Shown here: positions 36,094 to 49,128 of the stretch, piece after piece
Position numbering within the stretch: position 1 is the stretch's first letter
Layout: each line of letters begins with the position of its first letter
NCBI GenBank assembly: GCA_025331565.1
Contig: JAFREQ010000068.1
Span: forward strand, 1,550,001-1,614,000
Length of the DNA: 64,000 nucleotides
Direction of reading: 5' to 3'
Source: Holacanthus passer
Lineage: Eukaryota; Chordata; Actinopteri; Pomacanthidae
Notes under the pieces: generated by a model
The model's input: the letters and a program-made list of their open reading frames with translations, nothing else
Database searches by the model: none
Told to the model about the DNA's origin: nothing
Made by a program: the position numbers and the translations under genes

Positions 36094-38104
36094 ATAGAGG
36101 CTCAACCAGGGGCTGGGAAGTGCACCTTCATCATCTATCATGCAGGAAGCTGAAGTGGAGGACAGTGAGGGAGACATGAGGAGGACAGTGAAGGAGATTG
36201 AGTTTATTAAGACCATGTCATGAATGGCGTGAGTGCCAGACACCATCTCCTGGAAGTCACCTGAGTGCCTGACTAAAACAGTTATGTGCATCCATGATTA
36301 AGTTCCTCATCTGTATCTGGAGATAATAAACGCCTTGAATAATTATCTATGACGTGCAGCTCTCACTCAATGAAAAATTCAATTATCATGAGCTGCATTT
36401 CCCCGATATTTTCTTTACATTCACCACCACAGTTGCAGTGAAAACCAACAACTGTGTTGCTTTGCAGGTGATTGCAGAAGCTTGCATCAGAGTCAGGTCA
36501 TACACCACTGATCTGTTTTGGTCAAAACTCAGGGTCAGATGTCTGGAAATGACATTTTGACAGAACGTCACATATCTCATAGTCAAATTAAATCATCTGA
36601 CGTCACTGTAGACAGAACGTATGTCAATGGATATTTTTTCTTTGTTGGTAATATCTGACAAGTAAAAGTTAGATTTTTACTGCAGATCCAAAGCTGAATC
36701 TTTGCCTCGTCCCTCAGTCTGTTACCATGATGTCACATATGAAGCGATGAAGTGCACATTTAAGACTCCTTTAACAGGTTTCTTAATTTAATACAAGTCA
36801 GCTTGAAATGTTCAAAAGTAGAATAAGGAGTGACATTTGACTTTTTAGCCAGAAAAATCATGTGGACCAACAAAGGAAAAGGGGGACGGAGATTAGTGAA
36901 TTGCATTTTACGTACTAAACTCCTATCTTTGATTATGGAAAAGATCATTTGTATATCTTTGATTGAAATCATGACCAGTCAGAACTAAAGTGGATATATC
37001 TTAAATTTGAGTTACAACCAGTCTCCACACTGATATTATACAATAATTACTCAAAAATATCAGGGTTCCAGTTTAATCGCTTTGTCAGCAAAGGTCTCAC
37101 ATTAGCCGTCACCTTTTAAAAGCCGCACTCATTTGTCATAAATCTACGCCTTTCATCCTTTCGAGGAGGCGTCCATGTTTTTAAAATGTTGGATCTCACA
37201 TATTGGAAACAAAGTCTTTATTTATAGTGAAAGGAAAACATGTGGAGGACTTAAGATGTTTCTGATCCCACCCCTCGCTTTTCCAACACCCACCCAACCT
37301 CCCCCACCGTCCCCCCCCTTCTTTTACTGAACTTAGACCCAGGATGTAAATGAGAAACAGATGTGTAGGAGGGTGGTGGGGGGGCAGTGAGGAGACTATG
37401 TTTCCACAAAGACCTCAGGCTTAGAAGAACCAGAAAATCCACAAACTTGGATCTTTTGGACCTGTTTCTCTGCATGAGGCGCCGTCCTGGGAAGTCAGCG
37501 GGGGAAAACAGAGACGGAGAAACTGACAGACGGGCATATGGACGGTGACATGTGTGTGTACAGTAGACAGATAGAGAAGTGTGTGTCTGCTTAATCCGCC
37601 CTGAGAGAGAGGACCGCACGACTCCCAAGAGGCTTATCTTGGTCAGATCCTGTTGCTTGTATGGAAACTCTCAATTCGGTCACATCATTCGTCCAGTGTA
37701 TAGTCGCCCCCACCCACCCACACACCCATCCTCCCACCCCCCCCACCCACCCACCACCACCACTGACCTGGATTTGACTGGCTGCTGCCTGCTGTATCCA
37801 CCCACATCGACTTTGATGGGCCTGTCGGCTCTCGGATGTTTAGCTGAAGGGAAATAACTCTTTTACTTGAATACTTTTGGAAATGTTGTTTCAATGGATG
37901 ATAAACCACTAAAAGTATGAGCTGTAGCATTTATGAAAATAGAAGTAAAAGTAAGCAGAAATGGCTTGGTAGCACTGGTAATAGTAACAGTAATAGTGGT
38001 AGTATTAGTTGTAGTACTATTACTAACAGGAACTATGAGGCCCAGTAAGAAGCGATTTGGTGAGTTGCAAACAGACATCAAGTCGTCTTGCTTAAATTTT
38101 GACA

Positions 38105-38190
38105 AAACAGTCTCATTTCAAGGTCCATTTAGTAGCTGTTCTGGAGCTTTCAATTATATCGCAAGGTCCTCATCAGCAGATTGAGTTCGC
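38105..38190 (+). repeat. Interspersed repeat family Y, copy 1
   Basis: TCAAGGTCCATTTAGTAGCT, GTTCTGGAGCTTTCAATTAT and GGTCCTCATCAGCAGA. An inverted partner occurs at 47925-47990. Confidence 0.5.
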
Positions 38191-38618
38191 TCGATTGACC
38201 TGAGACTGTAGATGTTAAAAGTTTTCCATGATACTGAGCCTCATTATGAGCCTCATCCATGTCGACTTAAATTTCAAGAAAATAATGAATAGATTAAATT
38301 TTGCTATTAAGCAGATTTCACATTTAAATAAATGCATAAGTACATATAACAACATTGAATCTACTTCACATAAAAACCTGAGAATAAGGCTTCATGTGAC
38401 CTCTTTCTAAAAAACTCACTTCCATCCAAACGTAGTCCAGCTTAACCCAGATGGACCCCACGTCTCACCAAATCAATACTTAATGGGATTTACATTTGTA
38501 ATAGTATTAATGTTCATGCAAACCATCTGTAGCCTTGTGGTATAAGTACACAGTAATGGAATACTCTAGTTGTAGTAGTAGTGGTATCATAAGTACTTAT
38601 CTACAAAACTACATAAGT

Positions 38619-38658
38619 ATCTATCTATCTATCTATCCATCTATCCATCTATCTATCT
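38619..38658 (+). repeat. (ATCT)n microsatellite
   Basis: About ten ATCT/ATCC tetranucleotides. Confidence 0.9.
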
Positions 38659-40194
38659 TTATTTGCAGTATGTAAATACATACCTGACACATGCAGATTA
38701 ACTGTCATATTGAATCTATGCATAATTTTGCATATAATTCATTCTGCAGTGTTTTTCAAATAAGAATCACTGTTGTGGAGAAAAATGCTTATTTTCCAGT
38801 TGCCATTTTTTTGATTACTGTACACAACTTATTAAACATGCTGAGAGCCCAAAGGCCTAAACACTCACTCACAGTGTATAAATAACCTTTTAAACTTTAA
38901 GATCAATTCTACAAAAAAAACCTACAACTGGGTGATTTTTCACTGTGTAGTCATGATATGTACGTTTCAGTTTATTCAGGATGTGTGTGTGTGTTTGTAG
39001 GTGTTGACACCAGCATCTCAGGGGAGATGTTGTAGACATCAAAAAGCCGTTTCCCTCTTCAACATACATTGAGGATGTCATGAAACATCACAACATGACA
39101 CGCATCATGTACCACCAGATTATCTCCTATAGGTCTACATTTCCTCTTCTAACGATTTCCTCCCGTCATCACACACCTGAGTCGATCCCTAATTTGAAAA
39201 TAAATGCTCCACCTGCTTTGTGACGAGGTAAAAACAACCAGGAACAAGGACCTGTTAGATATTCCTGGTCCCAGATGTGACAGACGTGATTAGATGGATC
39301 AGATGCGATGCCGGCCCTCCGCACCCCCACCCCACCCCCGCTGCAGGCCTAATAACGAGGCTATTACCTTTAATGGCACCCTGCCTTCGTCTGCTCTGAT
39401 GTGGCAGGCTGTCATCACCAAGTCCAGCTTGAACAGAGTCATTTATAATGTTTTTACATTTTTATCTAGAGACAAACTAAGAGCAACAGTACGAGAAATT
39501 TCACGGTGGCATCAAACACACCAGAGCTGCGAAAGGATGTGACAAAGAAACGCTTGTTTGGAAACATGAGCTGAGGAAGAAAACACAGACAAGTGGAGTC
39601 AGTGTTGGCTCCTGAAGCCCGAGACCCCGGGCCCCAGACTCCAGGTCTGCTCCTCCTCCGTCACCGCCTCCACCGAGGACACAGTGGAGGGAGGGTGAGG
39701 AAGGAGACAGGAGTATGAATGATTTTTGCAAATAAAATATCCATCTGGAGTTACAACAATTATGTTATTTAACTAACTAAACAGGATAAGAAAGTGGAGT
39801 GAGGCTGATCTTTAGTAAATCAATTGTCATAATAGTCAGTAAATGACCAGCTACAATAAGCCACAGTTGCACTTGGCACAGTTCCCACCAACCTCAGCAC
39901 CACCTGCTGAAAGTGAGAGCTCGACAACACGATAATTGAGAGTTAAAATAAATGGATAAATGGTTGCTTCTGCCACTCCAAGTGACAGGAGTAAGAATGC
40001 AGATAAATAAAAAAGACACTGAATAAAACCAGTGTTGAACCGATGGGCTGCCGCAAAGTTTTTACAGACAGCGTTAATGTAACAATATCCATTTTTAGCA
40101 TTAAATTAAAACAGTGAAATAATTCAGTATGATCACATTTGGAAAATGACGGGTGTTGTTGTTGATGGAAACAGGATCCTAAGGTCAGACAAAA

Positions 40195-40425
40195 AAAAGG
40201 TCATGAACTACTGAGGCTTAAGGTTGTAAAACATCAGAAAATTGTGGGAAAAAAATCTCCATTACCAGTTCCCAAGGTGCAAAGTGACACCTTTAAATTG
40301 CTTTTTTGGACCAACCAACAATACAAAACACAGATATTCAATTTCAAATGATATAAAACAGAAAAATTTACAGAAGCTGGATCCAGCAAATGTTTTCCAT
40401 TTTTGCCCGACTTATTGTTTCAGCA
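40195..40425 (-). repeat. Palindromic teleost MITE, copy 8 (reversed)
   Basis: CATCAGAAAATTGTGGGAAA, GTTCCCAAGGTGCAAAGTGA, GGACCAACCAACAATACAAA and GAAGCTGGATCCAGCAAATG are the reverse complement of the family body. It ends next to a SINE at 40503. Confidence 0.55.
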
Positions 40426-40502
40426 CTAAGCAGCAGCTTATAAAACATATTCAAGTTACTTTGATATAAAAACACAGAGTAGATGGTATGTTTGATATGT
40501 TT

Positions 40503-40715
40503 CAGGTCGGCTGTGGCTCATGTGGTGGAGCTGGTGGTTTGATCACAGGTGTCAAAGTGTCCTTGAGTAAGACACTGAACCTTTGCATGACCACTCTGTG
40601 CCATGCTGTTGTGTGTGTGTGTGTGTGTCTGTGTGTGTGTGTGCACGGCTGAATCAAAGACAGATTGTAAATCACTTTGGGTAAATAAGATAAATATATA
40701 TATATAAATACATTC
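40503..40715 (+). mobile_element. tRNA-derived SINE with internal (GT)n
   Basis: A-box-like GGCTGTGGCTCATGTGG and B-box-like GGTGGTTTGATCAC form a shortened tRNA head. The body AAGTGTCCTTGAGTAAGACA is the conserved teleost SINE segment, followed by a GT repeat (40610-40643) and the tail ATTGTAAATCACTTTGGGTA with AAATACA. Plus-strand insertion, non-coding. Confidence 0.65.
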
Positions 40716-43619
40716 ACTTATGGTTTTTAAGAATATATGATTAGGTTGCATGTACATATTTGAGATAAAACTTCAGGTTGTTACCACGTAGAGATGTGGA
40801 TAATGAGAGGAGAGAAACAGCAGCGTGGTGTGAAGATATTGCTCCTCTTACAGAACTACATGACAGTAAAACACACTAAAACTTTCATGACTTGCGCACA
40901 TGCACAGATTTACAATATTATCTTCAATCTGTAGATCAGGAGATTTGGTTTCTTGAGATTCCAGTTTTCTCAGATGCTAAAATTCTGCACACCATCACAT
41001 CGCTTTTTAAAACAGTCTCTATCTCACTGAATGGACAGCACATTAGGTCCAATCTGCCAAAGTGACTTACAGACTATTCTGCTGTTATACGATGAACCAG
41101 CTCAGTAATAAATATAGTAGAGGTTTGACAGAGACTATGTGCAGACCGAGCCGTTGCTGTCAGCTTGTCGTTCCTGACAGGCCAGGAAACCTGTTCCCAC
41201 ATAACTTCAGCGTAATCACAAATCAAAACACACCAAAGGCATCGAAGCTTCTGTTGTTCCTGCACGTGAGAGAGTGATTCAATTCTGTTTCAGCCTCTGC
41301 ATTTTTTTTTTTTTTGATTTTTTTTTTTTTGCATTTTTTCTTTCTTGCAGTTTTTCTTTTAAGTTGAGTAATTGCAGAGATTTCATTATTGTGCCCATTG
41401 AAAGAATATCTGGAGCAGGTCTTCATCAGCCCATCATTTATTCATTGACATGGATTTTTCAAACAGTGGCTCACCTCTCACTGAGCAGATGTTGAGTACC
41501 ATCTCGAGCTGCCTTGATCTTAAGAGACACTGGACCCGATGTTGCCTATTTTAAAAAGAAATTCTCTATCCACGTCGAACCTGCGCTGTGAATTTCTGGC
41601 TTCAGGGGCATTTAATTAAATCAAAAATATATCACTCAAATTTTAATTATGCTCCCATATACCTCACTTATGTTCACTTATGACTTAGTGCCATCTAGAG
41701 ACCGAGGAGGGTACGACAGAAAACACTGATTTAACAAGAGAAAGCAGCAATAAATTTTGTTCTGTACAACACAGATTATTATGACACTGGATGATCCAAA
41801 ATGTCTTTATACCTCGACAGAGAGAGACTGACAGGTCAAAGGACAAATGTGCTGCGTTAATGGAAACATAAACTTCAATTTGATTTCAATTGTTGCCCTG
41901 TGTAGTGTTGTAGGAACATTTCAGTATATCTTATGGCATTTTAACATATGATGCCAAGGTTTACAAGCAGCTATCGCAGAAGTCAGCTGATCTGCAGAGG
42001 TAACTAATTTGAACCCCCTCTTCTCATAAATGTATTTGTCTTGCCTTATTTGATTGTGTTCACTGTGCAGGATGATGTATGTGATTGACACGAAAGGCTA
42101 TTTTCACACTCATTAACTGAAGGGAGAAAGTCTAACACATGCGTGAACGATGCAATGCACACATGCATTAAGCCAATCGTGTTCCAGTATGCAGCCTAAA
42201 CAAGTGTGATGTGAAAAGAATGGATGGAAAGTAGGAGAACTTCTTTACATATTAACAATTTTTCATGGATTTTTCAATAAGGTAAAAGGAGTGGATGAAC
42301 TTTTAGGTCACAAAACTATGTGAGGCATAGTTACAAGCAGTGTATTTCTATACATCTTAAAACACATCTGGAGGGGATCTTTAGATATAAGTAGTAATAA
42401 ACAGTGTACATATAGTCCATTACAAGTTAATACATTTAAAATCTTACTGGAGTGAAATGCAGAATTATGCAGCAAAGGGTATTTCAGTCATCTTTATTTT
42501 GTAGTTACCTTTCCATCCATCATTATTTTATTTAATGTAATCATATTTATCTTGTCTAGAGTATTTAGGAGTGTTTGTACATGATTTTAGGCTTTTGTTC
42601 ACTTTTAATTCATGTGTGTATGAGTATGAAGTGTGTCTGTATATACATATGTGACTGTGTTTGTGTAAATATCATATCTTTTGTCATGTTTGTGAGCAAA
42701 CAGAACACAGGCAGACAAACAAGCCCCGTGATTGTAATGTCAGATATTCTTGGATTATTGCCACTGAAGCATTGATGTCACATTCAATTGTCTGTCTTTA
42801 ATTGGTGGAGCTGGAGATGATACAGTTATCTGAGTATTTTAATCTGTTACAGCGCGTCATTTTCTTTAAGCTTGACAAATGTTTTATTTGTACAATCTCA
42901 ATCAGCAAAGTGCAGAAGTATTTACAGCAAACTGCACTTAAATGATCAAAAGTAACAGAATATCCTTTTATAGAGTTAGTTACAATAATATATTGCTGTA
43001 TTGTTACTGATACATTAACTTGTAAGCAGTCTTTTAATTGTGTATTTAGTGAATATAAAATCAATTTTAACTGCTTTGTGCACTAATGGGTAGTTTGATA
43101 TATAGCAAGGAGAAATATTTTCCAAGCTGAACACACGCATTGATTAAAGTATCTTTAGTGCTCAGGTACATTCCACCATTGGTCTCTCCAGTTTTGCATT
43201 AAAGGTAGATGTGTCTGCTTGACCAGGATATTCTCTAATGTTGACCACTGTAGTGCTGTGAATCAGATTCTTAATAACACCTTCATCCGACCTCAGGATC
43301 CTCCATGATCCTGTCTCTGAACTGTTCCCGTCTGATCCCGTTTCTCGTTTGTTGTTTTAGATCCTCGGTTAAAAAAACAACCTCGGCTATGAGAACAGGC
43401 CGCCAGGAAGCCGAGAGGCGGTTCCTGGGTTTTGGGTGACTTACTCTCACGCAACACATGTGGCGGCTGGTCCTCGGGAGGCAGAGGGGTGCTCCCCTGC
43501 AGGTCAGGTTACCCGGAGCAGCCAAGGGCTAACCACTACCATCTGGCCTCACCTTCCATGTTCACTGCAGCTCCAGGTCTCAATGGCTTCCACATGGCGC
43601 CCCGCCATCTCAGACATAA

Positions 43620-44225
43620 CCTCTACAACACACAAACACACACAAACACACTTTCATAAAACTGATGCACACACAAGGCACACACACATACACCCTACAG
43701 CTCAGGCACATACACATGCTATACACAAATGATATATACATGTGCACACATCGATCTGCACGTGTAATTTATGAGACTTTTTAAAACTGCACTTTTAAGG
43801 TGCTTTAGAGATGGGACAGAGAAAGCAAAACAATGGGTGAGATAGAAAAGGAAATTAATGACAAATGTGCAAATTGCAAAATCTAAAGTTGTAAGATCAA
43901 GAAAAAAAAGACTTTTTTGAAAACATGCACTAATTTGGCTTCATAAATGCATGGAATACGTATATGCACATTGCACACAAGCAGGTACCAAGAGCACATG
44001 CACACACACACACACATATGCACACACACAATACACAAATGCACTTCCATAGATACGCGTTAATTCGCATACACACACAACACGAAAAAGCAGCACACAC
44101 ACACAGACACACAGCCCACATGCTCATACAAAGACATATGTATGCCAGCTCGTGCACACACACACATCCGCTCACACAACTGCGGGGGCTTCAGGCGGGC
44201 GGGGGTGTGTGTATGTGTGTGGGGG
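43620..44225 (+). repeat. Interrupted AC-rich simple repeats
   Basis: Scattered ACAC blocks (43625-43735, 43998-44032, 44070-44165) and a GTGTG run near 44205-44225. Several overlapping His/Thr- or Cys/Val-rich open frames result and are not genes. Confidence 0.75.
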
Positions 44226-46079
44226 GGGTGGAGGGGCTTTAATCAGGAAATTCACCTCCAGGGGTTTCATGTAAGCAGGACTGGACGCTGCTCTTCTCCC
44301 TGCTTCACACAATGAATCACTGAGACAGCCTGCGCTTGAAAGCCTCAATCCACTGTCAATAAAACTAATGCTATCACAGGTTCTCAGTGGGCAGCGCAAT
44401 CTATTGTATGGTTTTATATGCAGCATGTGGAAAAGCCAACAGTGTTTGAGATGGGAAATATCATCACTAATTATAAAGAACCAACATAAATAGTGGTTTG
44501 GAGCTGGAACAAACATTTTAATATGTTTATGTTGAAGCAGCTGTTATTGAATCTAGATGTAAATCAAAGAATATAGAGGAGAAGAGGATGATGATGTGCA
44601 AGAGGTCATGAGGTGGTTTGACCTCAAATTAGCACCAGTTTCCCTTTATTTCATACTGAACTTGTTGGTTCCAATAAACTACAGAGTATAATGCTGCTGG
44701 GGTTCACGTTGACTGCATGTGTAGCAGGTACAAGTTTTATGTTTCAGATTTTGGAGACGTCTCTGACCTCTGTTTTTACTGCACTTCACATAAACCTGCA
44801 TGCTGACGTCATTTTGTCTGGATTTTTTGTTGATTGTGATTCAACCAGACTGTAACTGGCACTCTTTTCTTGTGTGGTTAAATAAGCTAACTGTCACTGC
44901 TCAGCTCTAGAATGACAAAGCCATTGTGCCATTAAAGGCAAACACAGACAACTCCACCTGTTTTCAAGAAAGAAACAGAAACACCACTCCATCCTTTATT
45001 GAATGATTATGGGTTCAACAGTGAAATTCAAACATTAGAGACATTTGTGACAGGCTTAATTAAAAATGAGGAAAAAGGAAAGATGAGGAGCCAGTTTCAC
45101 CCATTATAATACAAGTACAACATAGTCTGACAGTAAATATCACAACAAGCAATAAAGGAACAGTTCGTGCTTTGGATCAACTCATTACAGTGGAACATAA
45201 ATGTATTTTTTTCCATTGATCTGACCTCATCATCTTAAATCATAAAGGTAGACACAAGAGAACAGATGATCACCTTCGCTCAGGTAAAAGATGATCATCT
45301 GACCAAGGTGAGCAACAGGAGTCCAAAAAAAGTTAGATAGATGTACTTTATTAAGGCTGCAGCTGGAAACGTAAAGCAAAATATCTAAGATTATCACATC
45401 AAAGTATTGTTTATGTGCAGCGTACAATCCCATAAGAAGAAGAAAATCTGCAAACGTTGAGAACTTGCAACACCATTTCTATCCAGGCAGTTATTTCTGT
45501 GATTTCTTTGGTTGTATTTTGACTCAGAAATAATGCAAATCCTTGAGCAGCTCTGTGGTAATGTTGAATTTACAAGACTGTTGCATCATTGTGGTAAAGT
45601 TTTTTTTTTGTAGAGCATGTTTGGTCTTTGAAAATCTGGCATTTATGTTTGAGTATTTTATTGACTTATTAGAGAGTTTTTATGTTTTTAGTAGAGAAAT
45701 TAAAGGAAATGAGAGGAGAGAAAGAGATTTTCATGATCAGCGCCTTAAACCCACAAGTCTCTCGATTAAGTCTCCACAATATTTACCATATCATGATATA
45801 TATTGATAGTTGATGTGATAGATTTCATCCATATTGCCAATACCCAGATGCACTGTCCCATTACACTAAATGGTTCTGCTGACCTTACGTGACTCTGTTC
45901 CTTGTTCACCAGTGTGAATGAGTCAACAATCCCTAAATCACATCAGTCATCCTGCATTTACATCCTCACCATCAGACTCTTCAGATGAGATGTGAAAAGC
46001 GTACTGCTGTGGCTCGAGAGAGGAGTACCACAGATAAATTCTCTTTAGCACACCGCTGCACCTGTGACATACAAATAAT

Positions 46080-46720
46080 TTGTTTCTCGCGGATTCACGT
46101 TGCACAAAACAATAGCATCTGTGGCGCTGGGTGACAACTTATCTGCCCCAGCTGAAACAGGAACAACATGCTCTGTCTCAGCGGTAATCTTTGATCAGCT
46201 GAAACGCTTTCTGTGATAAACATTGACTCGATCCCCATGGGCAATCACTCTATAGTGCTGGCATCGTGGGAGGTAATGTATGCATAGACGTGTTGAATTC
46301 GCCTCGGGCCCTCACGCACACACATGCAAACACACACACGGTGAGATGAATTGCTACGCCACCTAGAATAAATACATATCAGCTACAGTGAGCTGGGGCG
46401 CTTTGCTCTTTCCTATTAATCCTCAGCATGGTGATTTATTGCGGTGTGCTTGTCAACAGCCATATAGTCCCCAGGAACTGTGGCCGGCCGAGAGAAATAG
46501 TGGAGTTTAAGACTAAGGCCCAGCAGCTGCCCCGTAGTCTATTTATGTGCATTCTGGTCCATGCTGAAGGTGAATATATGGGTTGGTTGAACAACAACAA
46601 CATTTTGTGCAGAGAGGAATGGGGCTGTAAAATAATCTATTCGTCATAATCCAACTTTTAAATTGATGTCTTCCCAGATGTCGCCGCTGTAGAGATTTGC
46701 ATTTTGCCAAGGTGAAAGGC
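46080..46720. promoter_or_regulatory. Candidate conserved non-coding block near the qdpr 3' end
   Basis: Unique, non-repetitive sequence (for example GCACAAAACAATAGCATCTG, GGCGCTTTGCTCTTTCCTAT, CTATTTATGTGCATTCTGG) apart from a short AC run. No exon recognised. Position and composition fit a long-range enhancer, but this is inference. Confidence 0.3.
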
Positions 46721-46883
46721 CTGGATGCTCAGCAATCAGTTCAGTGCAGGAGAGCGAAAGCTAAAGGGCCCTTCTGTAAGTTATTTTTACACAGTGTATG
46801 CATGGCCGTGCATATTCAGATTAATGTGACTTGAACTGATAAACACAGACTGGCAGCAGCAGCAGTGTGACTCTTATTAGAGA

Positions 46884-46897
46884 GCACCATCTAGTGG
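46884..46897 (-). promoter_or_regulatory. CTCF-like motif
   Basis: On the minus strand CCACTAGATGGTGC matches the CTCF core CCASYAGRKGGCRS at 13 of 14 positions. Confidence 0.3.
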
Positions 46898-46924
46898 TCG
46901 TTTGTATACTGAGGTGTTTAGAGG

Positions 46925-47230
46925 ATATTGTCAACATAAAAGACTAAAACCAACAATGAATTGATCCTTTTAACACTTACTGTATTATCTCTGAAACCAA
47001 AACCTGGTACAGCTTCTTCCTCTGTGCCATCGAGCTCCACTGTTGTTAAAAGCACATCAGTGAGCTGCACTGAAGCTGCACTGGGTGACATGTTCCTTCA
47101 TTATGATGAATATGATCGCTGTAGTTTATTTAGAGTCGATCCCACACACACCTGCAGCTTAATCTGCAGCTGAAAAATAGTTCCAAACAAATGGAGACAA
47201 ATATTCATTCCTGTTTGTGTGACATTTGGA
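46925..47230 (+). repeat. Dispersed repeat family X, copy 3 (5' part only)
   Basis: AAACCAACAATGAATTGATC, CCTCTGTGCCATCGAGCTCC and TTAATCTGCAGCTGAAAAAT match copy 1 (22728-22995) in order. The second half of the family is missing. Confidence 0.5.
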
Positions 47231-47319
47231 GATTATTTAGCTGACTTTTTTTTTTCAGACTCAGACTCATAGTAGCACAATTGGTGACTAGTGTCTTCCC
47301 ACTTTGAACTGGTTTTACA

Positions 47320-47815
47320 AGCCTAATTCCAAACATTTGGTACAGTGGGTAAAACATAACCAACAAAAATGAACTGTTTAAAATTTTTACAAAGTGTTCC
47401 TGAGCCCATGTATTAATCTCTTTTATCCAATCATGTGTTCACAGAGTGTTGATCCTCTCTTCATCCTCGCTTGTGAACGACTGAGTCTTTCCAGGATGAA
47501 CCTTTCATACCCAATCATGATACTATCACCTGTTACCAATCAACCTGTTTACCTGTGGAATGATCCAAACAGGTGTTTTTGGATCAGTCCACAACTTTCA
47601 CAGTCTTTTGTTGCTCCTGTCCAAACTTGTTTGAAACATGTTGCTGCATCAAATTCAGAATAAGCAGATATTTACAAAAATCAATGAAGTTGATGAGGTC
47701 AAACATTAAATATATTGTCTTTGTGCCGTTTTCAATTGAGTCTATATCAAAAAGGATGAGCAAATGATCACATTCTGTTTTTATTTTTTGGAATGAATTG
47801 GAGTCGTACAACTAT
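47320..47815 (+). repeat. Abundant teleost non-autonomous element
   Basis: The body holds CACCTGTTACCAATCAACCT, CCAAACAGGTGTTTTTGGAT and CAACTTTCACAGTCTTTTGT. The right end TTGGAATGAATTGGAGTCGT is a worn form of the family's terminal sequence, and the left end GCCTAATTCCAAACATTTGG may be related. An 89-residue open frame through it is not a gene. Confidence 0.6.
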
Positions 47816-47924
47816 AGATCTTTTACTTTTAACTTTACTCAAATTTCAAAATCAGAAATCAGATGTTAAAGTAAATATAGCACCGTCTATACAGTAAATA
47901 CAGAATGAATTTGAACGTGTAATA

Positions 47925-47990
47925 ACTGAAAGCTCCAGAACAGCTGCTAAATGGGCCTTGAGATGAGATTCCTCTGTCAGCTCTGTCTCT
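47925..47990 (-). repeat. Interspersed repeat family Y, copy 2 (inverted)
   Basis: AACTGAAAGCTCCAGAACAG and CTGCTAAATGGGCCTTGAGA are the reverse complement of the 38.1-kb copy with few changes. Confidence 0.5.
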
Positions 47991-48732
47991 AAGGTCAAGA
48001 ATGAACCTTGAACAAATCGATTCTTTATTTTGACTCATTTTATTGTGAATTTGACACCATTGCGATACAGGACTTAGAAAACCCACAACAGGAACAGAGA
48101 ACCGTTTTCACACCACGGACAAAGACTCTTTGACTTGATAGCTACAAAAATAAAATAAGGCCACTTCACTTAAGATTGTATTGTCCGTTTGAGAGAAGAC
48201 AGCAGCTTTCTTCGACGTTGTGGACCTTCAAGGACGACAGACAGTACAAACGAAAGGGTCTACAGAGCTCACGTCACACAGGACAGACACATGTGGTGGA
48301 TGTCACAGATGTTTATGAAAATTACTGTCACAACTGTAGGTATGAAGTCTGTGATATGTATTTTAAAGGTCCTGAATAAGAGAAAAATATGCTGAAAAAG
48401 GCAAGACAGGTCAATCATTTTCAGTGATCTTCTACATTATAATTATTGTAATGAGACAGCTATGACACAAAATTACAGTGGAATGGCTTAACAAATTATA
48501 TATGCATCTTAATTGGGACAGCTTCACACAGTCCTGACCAACGATGAGCTGCATACACATAATATGAAAGGTTTCACACTTCACCTCACTGGACTTTGAA
48601 TGAATACTTTTTAATGGTTATGAAAGAGTGGAGAGTGGACTCGAGTGTGTCCTTAACAGGCCAATAGTGTTTTACCATTAGTGGAGATTTAACCCAGTCT
48701 GACTCTGACAGTGGGATAATTGTGGAGATTCA

Positions 48733-48746
48733 CAGCTAGATGGCGC
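48733..48746 (+). promoter_or_regulatory. CTCF-like motif just past the qdpr poly(A) signal
   Basis: CAGCTAGATGGCGC matches the CTCF core at 12 of 14 positions, in the opposite orientation to the site at 46884, and lies about 80 bp beyond the qdpr AATAAA. Confidence 0.3.
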
Positions 48747-48823
48747 TGTGAGGCTGCATTGGCAGTGAAAGCTTCCTCCCTCCAAAACAAACCCATCGAG
48801 CCACCTCCTTCCCAGCTCCTCAT

Positions 48824-48829
48824 TTTATT
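48824..48829 (-). terminator. qdpr polyadenylation signal
   Basis: Canonical AATAAA on the minus strand about 200 bp past the qdpr stop codon. The implied 3' UTR is roughly 49028-48805. The distance is ordinary for a housekeeping gene. Cleavage was not verified. Confidence 0.6.
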
Positions 48830-49028
48830 CAGGTCCTCTCTCACCATTTCTCGTCTACACCCTCCATCTCTCTCCATCACTCCTCCTATAGCTCCAACTC
48901 TCCTCCTCCTTTCTAAACGCCTATATGTCTGTCCTTCATCTCCTCGCCTCCTCCCTCTCTCTGTCTCTCCTTCCCTCTCTCTCTCTCCACCTCCATCGCA
49001 ATCTCCACAGCTCCACTCTCGTCGTCTA

Positions 49029-49128
49029 CTACACAGCCACAGCCTGGGTTTCTCCTCCGGAGGTCTGGAGCTGCATCAGGCTTCCTGAAGCCGGTCGGTT
49101 CTCCCCTGTGGCCCAGCTGAAGAACATT
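49029..49128 (-). CDS. qdpr: qdpr coding exon 7 and stop
   Basis: This exon encodes residues 205-236, with FFSWATGENRPASGSLMQLQ followed by a short tail ending AVAV and TAG. The motif W-x-x-G-x-x-R-P-x-S-G-S-L matches the C-terminal dimer and cofactor region of the family. The tail differs from, and is slightly shorter than, the mammalian ending. The acceptor is GCTCCAG. The reading frame stays open upstream into the intron, but that part has no homology and is not coding. Confidence 0.93.

Larger units (their letters stand above)
19561..48800. other. Intergenic region between ldb2 and qdpr
   Basis: About 29 kb without a supportable exon. Open frames here are short, low-complexity (AC, CCT, poly-A) or lie in repeats. 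Human has no protein gene between LDB2 and QDPR either, as far as I recall. Recognised repeats and regulatory candidates are listed separately. Other segments are plain AT-rich sequence. Confidence 0.7.
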
